DNA from: Flavobacterium sp.
Lineage (GTDB): Bacteria; Bacteroidota; Bacteroidia; Flavobacteriales; Flavobacteriaceae
Direction: 5' to 3'
DNA length: 5,597 nt
Assembly: GCA_030152225.1 (NCBI GenBank)
Contig: JASLHL010000198.1
Location: 1-5,597 of the forward strand
The position numbers and the translations under genes are program-made. Below are positions 1 to 5,597 of this stretch, in pieces (within the stretch, counting starts at the first letter, position 1; the number at the start of each line of letters is the position of its first letter). The notes beneath the pieces were generated by a model. The model saw only the letters and a list, made by a program, of their open reading frames with translations, made no database searches and was not told the origin of the DNA.

Positions 1-1
1 T

Positions 2-70
2 GTGATTATACTGTGTTGTTATGCCCTACTCGGACTCCTATTGCTACTTTGGCGAAATCGCAATGCATAA
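2..70 (+). CDS. Possible 3' end of a convergent membrane-protein gene (partial)
   Basis: This is the last 22 codons of an open frame that enters from the left edge and stops at TAA (68-70). The peptide is almost entirely hydrophobic, with a run of leucines (GLLLLLW), and ends in a short basic tail (RNRNA). That pattern fits a final transmembrane helix with a positively charged cytoplasmic end. A strong bidirectional terminator follows about 20 nt later, which supports a plus-strand gene ending here and converging on the peptidase gene. The other two plus frames also stay open to nearby stops (75 and 83), so the frame choice rests only on the membrane-like composition. No family can be named from so short a piece. 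Confidence 0.35.
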   Translation: MIILCCYALLGLLLLLWRNRNA

Positions 71-90
71 ATTGAGAATCTAAAAACTCG

Positions 91-130
91 AAAAAAAAGC
101 CCAATTGGAAAATTTCAATTGGGCTTTTTT
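91..130. terminator. Bidirectional Rho-independent terminator
   Basis: A perfect 9-bp inverted repeat, GCCCAATTG (99-107) and CAATTGGGC (116-124), encloses an 8-nt loop. It is flanked by eight A (91-98) and six T (125-130), so it can end transcription in both directions with a U-tract each way. It lies 15 nt past the stop codon of the prolyl oligopeptidase gene (minus strand) and just after the possible plus-strand gene end at 70, as expected between convergent genes. Confidence 0.9.
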
Positions 131-145
131 ACTAGTACAAAAAAA

Positions 146-2263
146 TTATTTTAATTTTCTAATACCCATATTATATAATGTAAATGCTTGCAAATCCACG
201 TTTTCTTGAATGTTTTGAGCTACCGATTTACCAGCACCATGTCCGGCATTGGTTTCGATACGAATTAACATAGGATTGTTTCCTTTGTTTTTCGCTTGTA
301 ATTCTGCCGCAAATTTAAAACTATGCGCAGGAACTACACGGTCATCATGATCTCCAGTAGTAATCATCGTCGCTGGATAAGATACTTCCTTCACGTTGTG
401 TAATGGAGAGTAGCCTTTTAAATATTCAAACATTTCTTTACTGTCTTCAGCAGTTCCATAATCATAAGCCCATCCTGCTCCTGCAGTAAAGGTATGGTAA
501 CGCAACATATCCAAAACACCTACTGCCGGTAAAGCAACTTTCATCAAGTCCGGTCTTTGAGTCATGGTTGCACCAACCAAAAGCCCACCATTAGACCCTC
601 CTTTAATAGCTAAGAAATCGGATGTTGTATATTTATTTTCAATTAAATATTCGGCAGCTGCAATAAAATCGTCAAATACATTTTGCTTTTTTAATTGCGT
701 ACCCGCTACATGCCATTCTTTACCGTATTCACCTCCACCTCTAAGGTTTGGAACAGCATATACACCACCATTCTCTAACCAAATAGCATTGGCAATACTA
801 AAGCTCGGCGTTAAACTCACATTAAATCCACCGTAGGCATAAAGCATGGTTGGGTTTTTACCGTCCAATTTTAATCCTTTTTTATGTGTAATAATCATCG
901 GAACCTTAGTACCGTCTTTCGAGGTATAAAAAACTTGTTTGGATTCGAATTTATCCGCGTCAAAAGCCACTTTAGGTTTTTCGTATACCTTAGAAGTACC
1001 GTCTTTAGGTTCTAAAGAATAAATAGTTCCAGCCGTGATATAGTTAGTAAAAGAGAAATACAGGGTTTTGTCTGCTTTTTTACCAGAGAAACCACTTGCT
1101 GTTCCTATACCTGGCAATTTGATTTCTCGAATCAATTTACCTTCGTAATCGTACTGATTTACCATAGAAACGGCATCTTTCATATAATGAGCAAAGAAAA
1201 AACCACCCCCAGTTGTTGGAGATAAAACGTTTTTAGTTTCCGGAATAAAATCAACCCAATTTTCAGGTTTTGGATTAGACGCATCTACAGTAACTACTCG
1301 TGTATTAGGAGCTTTCCAGTCTGTTTCTATAAATAATTTACTACCTTGGTTTTCAATAACAGTACTGCTAGAATCAAAATTATCTACGATTTTAACAATA
1401 GGACTATTCGCCTTGGTCAAATCTTTAATATACAATTCGTTTCCATAGGTAGAATTCGCAGCGGTAATCACCAAATAATGATTGTCGTCCGTTACACTTC
1501 CTCCTACATAACGCCTTTTCTGATCTTTACCGAAAATTACCTGGTCATCCTTCTGCGCCGTACCTAACTTGTGGAAATACAATTTGTGTTGATCGGTTTT
1601 GGAAGACAATTCACTTCCTTGAGGTTTGTCATAACTAGAATAATAAAACCCTTCATTACCCAACCAAGAAACACCACTAAATTTCACATCAACAATGGTA
1701 TCGCCAATAATCGTTTTAGTAAGCGCATCTAATACAATTACTTTTCTCCAATCACTTCCACCTTCAGAAATCGCATAGGCAGCCTTACTTCCATCAACTG
1801 AAAAATCTATACCTCCTAAGGAAGTTGTACCGTCTTTTGAAAATTTATTAGGATCCAAGAAAACTTCTTCTTTACCGTCGGCTCCTTTACGGTAAATAAC
1901 CGATTGATTCTGTAAGCCATTATTTTTGGAATAGTACGTATAATTTCCCTCAATAGAAGGAGCCCCAATTTTCTCGTAATTCCAAATTTTCTCCATTTGT
2001 TTTTTCAAATCTTCGCGGAATGGAATTTTATCTAAATATTCAAATGTCACTTCATTTTCAGCCTTAACCCAAGCCGCGGTCTCTGCAGAGCGATCGTCTT
2101 CTAACCAACGATATGGATCCGCCACTTGTTCCGAGAAATACGTATCCACTACATCACCTTTTTGAGTTTCCGGATACTTCAATACCATAACTTCTTCTTT
2201 AGGTTCTTGCTTACAAGACAAAACGATGCTTGCAACAAGAAGGGTTGTTAGAGTTTTTTTCAT
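146..2263 (-). CDS. Prolyl oligopeptidase (family S9A), predicted lipoprotein
   Basis: This serine peptidase cleaves on the carboxyl side of proline in short peptides. The 705 residues match the length and general sequence of the Elizabethkingia meningoseptica prolyl endopeptidase. Residues 28-95 carry the typical start ([17 protein letters not shown]); the middle, about 95-430, is the seven-bladed propeller that limits substrate size; about 440-705 is the alpha/beta hydrolase domain. By comparison with the porcine enzyme, the triad is Ser557 (GGSNGG), Asp640 (DHDDRVVP) and His675 (AGHGAGKS), with Tyr477 (YGGFN) for the oxyanion hole and Trp598 (GWAYDYG) at the proline pocket. All are intact. 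The N-terminus ([10 protein letters not shown] to VLSC-K) looks like a lipoprotein signal with Cys17 as the lipidated residue, so the enzyme should be envelope-anchored rather than freely soluble. The start is supported by this signal peptide and by a -7 box 33 nt upstream. It appears to be transcribed alone. Confidence 0.96.
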   Translation of the reverse strand: MKKTLTTLLVASIVLSCKQEPKEEVMVLKYPETQKGDVVDTYFSEQVADPYRWLEDDRSAETAAWVKAENEVTFEYLDKIPFREDLKKQMEKIWNYEKIGAPSIEGNYTYYSKNNGLQNQSVIYRKGADGKEEVFLDPNKFSKDGTTSLGGIDFSVDGSKAAYAISEGGSDWRKVIVLDALTKTIIGDTIVDVKFSGVSWLGNEGFYYSSYDKPQGSELSSKTDQHKLYFHKLGTAQKDDQVIFGKDQKRRYVGGSVTDDNHYLVITAANSTYGNELYIKDLTKANSPIVKIVDNFDSSSTVIENQGSKLFIETDWKAPNTRVVTVDASNPKPENWVDFIPETKNVLSPTTGGGFFFAHYMKDAVSMVNQYDYEGKLIREIKLPGIGTASGFSGKKADKTLYFSFTNYITAGTIYSLEPKDGTSKVYEKPKVAFDADKFESKQVFYTSKDGTKVPMIITHKKGLKLDGKNPTMLYAYGGFNVSLTPSFSIANAIWLENGGVYAVPNLRGGGEYGKEWHVAGTQLKKQNVFDDFIAAAEYLIENKYTTSDFLAIKGGSNGGLLVGATMTQRPDLMKVALPAVGVLDMLRYHTFTAGAGWAYDYGTAEDSKEMFEYLKGYSPLHNVKEVSYPATMITTGDHDDRVVPAHSFKFAAELQAKNKGNNPMLIRIETNAGHGAGKSVAQNIQENVDLQAFTLYNMGIRKLK

Positions 2264-2295
2264 TGTTTAATCTGATTTTTCTATTTGTATTCTAA

Positions 2296-2303
2296 CAAAT
2301 ATA
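2296..2303 (-). promoter_or_regulatory. Probable -7 promoter box for the prolyl oligopeptidase gene
   Basis: Read on the minus strand this is TATATTTG, an exact match to the Bacteroidota primary sigma factor -7 consensus TAnnTTTG. It ends 33 nt before the ATG, giving an inferred leader of roughly 25 nt. No clear -33 TTG/TTTG element is visible at the usual spacing; the region there is only A/T-rich. No good Shine-Dalgarno sequence precedes the ATG, which is normal for this phylum. Confidence 0.5.
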
Positions 2304-2324
2304 GAGTTTTTAAAATAACCTTTT

Positions 2325-2349
2325 AAAAAAAGGCCTTGGAGATTTCCAA
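2325..2349 (-). terminator. Weak candidate terminator after the DUF4625 gene
   Basis: On the minus strand, a 5-bp hairpin (TTGGA, loop AATC, TCCAA; plus-strand positions 2336-2349) is followed after four bases (GGCC) by seven T (2325-2331). It begins about 28 nt past the stop codon of the lipoprotein gene and lies upstream of the peptidase promoter. The stem is short and the T-tract is not directly attached, so it may be inefficient and allow read-through. An alternative small hairpin, CCTTTT/AAAAGG, overlaps the T-tract. Confidence 0.35.
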
Positions 2350-2377
2350 TGACTTATAAAATAGGTTCTACAGTCTA

Positions 2378-2887
2378 CTAGTGATTGTGATCATGGTCGT
2401 CATGATCATCGTGATCATCACCTGGTGTGCCAGCGGCTGCAATAACAATATTTCGCGCCACTTTAGACTCATTACCCGCATGATCTACTACATAAACCAC
2501 AAAATGATACTTCCCTGGTTTGGCATTGGCAGCGATAATGATTTCATGATGATGTATATCTGCATTTTTCATTCCTTCCAAAGACCACGTTTTATTAAAA
2601 ACGAAGGCTACTAAATCATCATTCTCCTTATTGCTGATGGATGAAGGATGGTTGTGATTATCAAAATTATTATGAATATCAACTTTGTATGATCCCAGCA
2701 TCACATTATCAGACACTTCCAAATCAAAGTGAACATCTTTTCCGGCTACCAAAACAGCTCCCTCCTTAGGAGCTATCAAATTGACCACCGGTCTTACCGT
2801 ATCTATATTGTTATCGTCGCTAGAGCAAGATGCTAATCCGAAAAAAGCGGTTAATGCTAAGATTGAAAATATTCTTATTGTTTTCAT
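2378..2887 (-). CDS. DUF4625-family lipoprotein with His/Asp-rich C-terminal tail
   Basis: The 169-residue precursor has a clear lipoprotein signal: a hydrophobic stretch ending in LAS-Cys21. The next residues are SSDD, resembling the Ser/Asp-rich lipoprotein export signal of Flavobacteriaceae, so surface exposure is likely. Residues 33-149 look like one Ig-like beta-sandwich of the DUF4625 type (PVVNLIAPKEG, VAGKDVHFDLEVSDN, W101 SLEG, HHHEI, KPGKYHFVVYVVDHAGNES). It contains many histidines, including H72, H78, H80, H112-114, H128 and H136. The last 13 residues are only Asp, His and Asn (five His, seven Asp), a plausible low-affinity metal-chelating tail. The gene follows the 110-residue gene by 52 nt with no terminator or promoter visible between, so it probably belongs to the receptor operon. 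The family's biochemical role is not established; metal binding at the surface, feeding the receptor, is an inference. Confidence 0.88.
   Translation of the reverse strand: MKTIRIFSILALTAFFGLASCSSDDNNIDTVRPVVNLIAPKEGAVLVAGKDVHFDLEVSDNVMLGSYKVDIHNNFDNHNHPSSISNKENDDLVAFVFNKTWSLEGMKNADIHHHEIIIAANAKPGKYHFVVYVVDHAGNESKVARNIVIAAAGTPGDDHDDHDDHDHNH
2393..2419 (-). repeat. 9-bp tandem repeat (3 copies) encoding Asp-Asp-His
   Basis: Three consecutive 9-bp units (plus strand ATGGTCGTC, ATGATCATC, GTGATCATC) each encode Asp-Asp-His in the lipoprotein tail. The middle and last copies differ at one base and the first differs at two from the middle. All differences fall at third codon positions and are synonymous. 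A further Asp-His-Asn-His ends the protein. Confidence 0.85.
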
Positions 2888-2939
2888 TTGTATGTATTTT
2901 TATGTTGTAATTATTTTAAACGATTTGTATTTATTCCTC

Positions 2940-3272
2940 TTAATTAAACAAATTACAGGGAGGACCACGCAAATAATAACCTATGAAAATGATCTTTTTA
3001 AACAGTTGAACCAATATGCCATCTAACTGCTGGATATCCATTGTAAAATTTGGAATACCAAAATCGTACAATAGCAAAAGCATCGAAGGTGTTTTAAAAA
3101 GACTTTGGTCGCAATAGTGTATATTGCTCTTATTCGACACCAACGACTTGACTGTCAATTCTCTTGAAAAATCATGTTTGATTATCCAAAAATGAAGTGT
3201 ATTATTAATTTGAGGAACTAGAAAAATCCACAAAAACACACATCCAATATGTTTTTTAAAATACCTCACCAT
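2940..3272 (-). CDS. Hypothetical small protein, possibly exported, between receptor and lipoprotein
   Basis: I do not recognise this 110-residue protein. Its ATG lies 5 nt after the receptor stop codon, in the same direction, and it fills almost all of the 390-nt gap before the lipoprotein gene. That position and the uninterrupted frame in AT-rich DNA argue that it is real. The N-terminus (MVRYFKKHIG, then hydrophobic residues about 9-20) could be a signal peptide or membrane anchor. The centre is polar with an HYC motif (H52, C54). A hydrophobic stretch (about 64-69), another near 87-100 and a terminal LRGPPC segment follow. There are three cysteines (11, 54, 106). My unverified recollection is that short exported proteins ending in a basic-Gly-Pro-Pro or Gln-Pro-Pro type motif often accompany TonB-dependent receptors in Bacteroidota. 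No Shine-Dalgarno is visible. It could instead be a non-coding spacer that happens to be open. Confidence 0.6.
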   Translation of the reverse strand: MVRYFKKHIGCVFLWIFLVPQINNTLHFWIIKHDFSRELTVKSLVSNKSNIHYCDQSLFKTPSMLLLLYDFGIPNFTMDIQQLDGILVQLFKKIIFIGYYLRGPPCNLFN

Positions 3273-3277
3273 TTGTT

Positions 3278-5597
3278 CTAAAAAGGAATCTGTATCATTA
3301 GTTGTATGCTACGTCCTAATTCCGGAACTTCTAACGGACGGTAAAAGCTGGTATGATTCAACACCTTGGCATCGGCTAGGTTCGTGGCAGACAATTGCAT
3401 TGTCATTTTAAATTTACCCCATTCCAAATCCGTGGCTGCAGCGGCGCCAAACAATTTATAACTCGGTGTTATATCTTCATTTTGAGCAATACGACTTTGT
3501 TCAGAGCTCCATTTAACATTAGCACTTAGCGTTGAGTTTTTAAAGTGCTTCCACTCTTTAAAACGATATTCCAACTGCCCAAAAAGATTCATAGGTGGTG
3601 AGAATGGCAAGGGGTAATTACTACTGGATTGATCGGTGATTTGTCTGTTATACAAATACTCAAAAACCACTTCAGCATACCACTTTTCCCATAAAGTTTT
3701 TTCCACTTTCCATTCTATTCCAGTAAGCAATGCCTTGGATTGGGTATATTGATAAACCTGTCCCCCATCGGGAAGTATTGAAAAAACACCTGACGGCTTT
3801 AAAAAGATATAGTTGTTAAAATAATACACATAAGGACTCAGTTCTGACTTAAACCCGGCCATTTCAAAGTTCACACGTAAGTCGGCAGCAAATCCACGTT
3901 CAGGTTTTAAATCCGGATTACCCAATTCATGTCTAAAAGCGCCGTGATGTACGCCATTTGCACTAAGCTCAATGGCTGTTGGGAATCTAAAAACAGTACC
4001 TACAGTTGCTGCTAAATTCCAATGTTCATGCATTTGCCACTTTCCGCCAACCATAGCATTAAAACTGCTGTAATCCTTATCTAACTGTTTACTTCTTTGC
4101 GCATAACGGACTGCCGTTTGTTCTGATTCTTGATTTTGAATTAAAAAATCATACAGTAAGTTGTCGTAAAAGGGACGTATTTGCATTTTCGCATAATCAA
4201 ATCGCGCTCCAGCCTGTAAGCTAATATCATCTGAAAACTGGTGTTCGTGAATGGCATAAGCTCCTATAGAAGATCGATTAAATTTCGGCAATAAAAACCC
4301 GTATCCCGATATGGTGTTGTTCTGGTAATTCTGTTGAAAACCAAAGGTCGTTTTATGATTGTTTACAGAAATGTGTTCGTATTTCGCATTGATATCAAAA
4401 GTATTCAGGTTGAATTCCAATTCTAAATCGGGATTGGTTTCCGGCGCCTTTTGATCGTTGTAATGGGTATGAAAAGCACTCCATTCCTGCCTTTTATTAT
4501 TTTGAAAAGCAAGTACTACCTTAAGTTTATCATCGTTCTTCAAAGTCCAAACCGAAGAGTTTGTAACCTTAAAATGATTGACATTTTGCCTAGGGTAATC
4601 TATATTTCTACTGTCTCCATCATCTTGAACTGCAGCTATGGAAGGCAATCCATGTGATCCCGGAAAAAAACCACTTTTGTTGTACACATTGCTAAAACTC
4701 AATATGTTTTGAAAAGATTCACCAACATACCCTATTTGCCCGTATAAATCCATTTCTCTACCGGCAGTGTTTTTCATCCTGCGGTTGTAAATTGGTATTT
4801 CAGTATTGAGGTAGATGATTTGATCAGTTGGTACGCGATAATCACCATATTCTTGGGCTGTAGCTTTCAATTTATAGAAAAATCGATCGCCACGGCTTTG
4901 TATGTGTATCGAGGTGCCCAATGTTTCATTAACCGACTTACCCAAAAGAGTAGCTTGGCCGGAAAAAGAATGTATCTGTGGGATTTTTTCGTTATTGATT
5001 TGAATAACGCCGCCCATGGCATCGCTGCCATATTCCAAAGTTCCTACTCCTTTGATTACTTCCACCTCTTCGGTATTTAACGCATCTATTTCCAATCCGT
5101 GATCGGCTCCCCATTGTTGCCCTTCTTGTTTGGCTCCATTTTCTGCAACGGCTACTCGGTTAAACCCCAATCCACGTATAATGGGCTTTGAGGCTCCAGA
5201 TCCAATTTCCATAGCATTAACTCCAGGCAAGCGCTCTAAAGTTTTTGCAAAGGAACCTGAGAAGTTTTTCGCCAAGTCACTTTGAGTTACTTTCTCGGTA
5301 TTATAAATGGTCTTCTTTTGTGCTGTATTAACGATTACTTGCTCCAAAAAGATGCTTTCCGGCTTTAAATGAAGATGTAAATCCAGATTTCCCTTTACTT
5401 GTATTACGGTATCCAAGGTTTGATACCCCATATAAATAATTTGCAAAGGATATGTTCCTGCCATTAAGGGGGTGGTTTTAAACTTACCCTGTATATCAGT
5501 ACTATAATATTTTTGATCAATAGAAATGGTGCTTCCGCTTAAGACTTGCGCGTGGTCGTTCATCACTCGTCCGGAAACGATGTACTGAGCCCGACCG
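3278..5597 (-). CDS. TonB-dependent outer-membrane receptor, 5' end outside window
   Basis: This is a gated outer-membrane channel that imports a bound ligand using TonB/ExbBD energy. A GTG at 5566 is not the start: the same frame continues to the edge (AQYIVSGRV), completing a carboxypeptidase-regulatory-like domain, so signal peptide and start are missing. Counting from 5566, that domain runs to about 70 (GKFKTTPLMAGTYPL, GYQTL), the plug about 85-192 (LERLPGV, IIRGLGFNRVAV, VEVIKGVGTLEYGSDAMGGV), and the 22-strand barrel about 195-762, with the late-barrel motif GNPDLKPERG (549-558) and a terminal Phe as needed for BAM insertion. The region FRFPTAIELSANGVHHGAFRHELGN-type (526-550) resembles ZnuD-like zinc receptors, and His pairs (HTH 366-368, HEH 440-442, HEH 513-515, HH 540-541) are frequent. 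Metal, perhaps zinc, is the likely ligand; siderophore or another chelate cannot be excluded. First gene of the visible operon. Confidence 0.95.
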   Translation of the reverse strand, partial: GRAQYIVSGRVMNDHAQVLSGSTISIDQKYYSTDIQGKFKTTPLMAGTYPLQIIYMGYQTLDTVIQVKGNLDLHLHLKPESIFLEQVIVNTAQKKTIYNTEKVTQSDLAKNFSGSFAKTLERLPGVNAMEIGSGASKPIIRGLGFNRVAVAENGAKQEGQQWGADHGLEIDALNTEEVEVIKGVGTLEYGSDAMGGVIQINNEKIPQIHSFSGQATLLGKSVNETLGTSIHIQSRGDRFFYKLKATAQEYGDYRVPTDQIIYLNTEIPIYNRRMKNTAGREMDLYGQIGYVGESFQNILSFSNVYNKSGFFPGSHGLPSIAAVQDDGDSRNIDYPRQNVNHFKVTNSSVWTLKNDDKLKVVLAFQNNKRQEWSAFHTHYNDQKAPETNPDLELEFNLNTFDINAKYEHISVNNHKTTFGFQQNYQNNTISGYGFLLPKFNRSSIGAYAIHEHQFSDDISLQAGARFDYAKMQIRPFYDNLLYDFLIQNQESEQTAVRYAQRSKQLDKDYSSFNAMVGGKWQMHEHWNLAATVGTVFRFPTAIELSANGVHHGAFRHELGNPDLKPERGFAADLRVNFEMAGFKSELSPYVYYFNNYIFLKPSGVFSILPDGGQVYQYTQSKALLTGIEWKVEKTLWEKWYAEVVFEYLYNRQITDQSSSNYPLPFSPPMNLFGQLEYRFKEWKHFKNSTLSANVKWSSEQSRIAQNEDITPSYKLFGAAAATDLEWGKFKMTMQLSATNLADAKVLNHTSFYRPLEVPELGRSIQLMIQIPF

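Noticed and set aside
6..69. Short minus-strand frame of 20 residues beyond the terminator
   Set aside because: Too short, lies downstream of a strong terminator with no promoter, and has no recognisable features.
564..836. 90-residue open frame on the plus strand
   Set aside because: It lies wholly antisense to the catalytic domain of the intact prolyl oligopeptidase gene and has no recognisable features; a coding shadow.
1346..1567. 73-residue open frame on the plus strand
   Set aside because: Antisense to the propeller region of the peptidase gene, with no domain or initiation context.
2388..2417. Three TGATCA palindromes that could be an operator
   Set aside because: They come from adjacent Asp and His codons (GATCAT/GATCAC) in the lipoprotein tail and lie at the 3' end of a gene, not in a promoter.
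2381..2614. 77-residue plus-strand frame beginning with a run of Met, Ile and Val
   Set aside because: It is the complement of the GAT/CAT codons of the lipoprotein tail; the odd hydrophobic start is explained by the Asp/His repeat on the other strand.
2283..2930. ATTTGTAT occurring near two gene starts (2283-2290, 2886-2893) and again at 2923-2930, as a possible shared regulatory site
   Set aside because: The octamer is AT-rich and expected by chance here; its distance to the start codons differs and one copy overlaps an ATG.
2781..3026. 81-residue plus-strand frame spanning the lipoprotein start and the small gene's end
   Set aside because: It overlaps two minus-strand genes antisense and has no signal of its own; composition follows the AT-rich spacer.
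4451..5080. Two plus-strand frames (4451-4657 and 4820-5080)
   Set aside because: Both are antisense to well-conserved barrel and plug regions of the receptor, with no independent evidence.

Overview
The window looks like chromosomal DNA from a flavobacterium (Bacteroidota, probably Flavobacteriaceae). The evidence is an AT-rich base composition, no clear Shine-Dalgarno sequences before the starts, a Bacteroidota-type -7 box (TAnnTTTG form), a SusC-style carboxypeptidase-regulatory domain at the front of a TonB-dependent receptor, a DUF4625 lipoprotein with an acidic SSDD stretch after its cysteine, and a prolyl oligopeptidase very like the classic 705-residue Elizabethkingia (Flavobacterium) meningoseptica enzyme.

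Layout. All complete genes are on the minus strand, so transcription runs from high to low coordinates. (1) 5597-3278: a TonB-dependent outer-membrane receptor whose frame is still open at the window edge, so its true start and signal peptide lie outside. (2) 3272-2940: an unrecognised 110-residue protein starting 5 nt after the receptor stop. (3) 2887-2378: a DUF4625 lipoprotein ending in a His/Asp-rich tail. (4) 2263-146: a prolyl oligopeptidase with a lipoprotein signal, preceded by its own probable promoter. (5) A strong bidirectional terminator at 91-130. (6) At 2-70, what may be the end of a convergent plus-strand membrane-protein gene.

How they may work together. Genes 1-3 look like one operon: gaps of 5 and 52 nt, no terminator and no recognisable promoter between them. 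A TonB-dependent receptor with many extracellular-type histidines plus a probably surface-exposed lipoprotein with a metal-chelating tail suggests uptake of a transition metal, with zinc the leading guess; no substrate is proved by the sequence. The 110-residue protein is the least understood part. The prolyl oligopeptidase appears to be a separate unit for cleaving proline-containing peptides in the cell envelope. There are no tRNA or rRNA genes, CRISPR arrays, insertion sequences or phage genes. Nothing here is strongly foreign or clearly a new system; the most novel element is the small protein inside the receptor operon.
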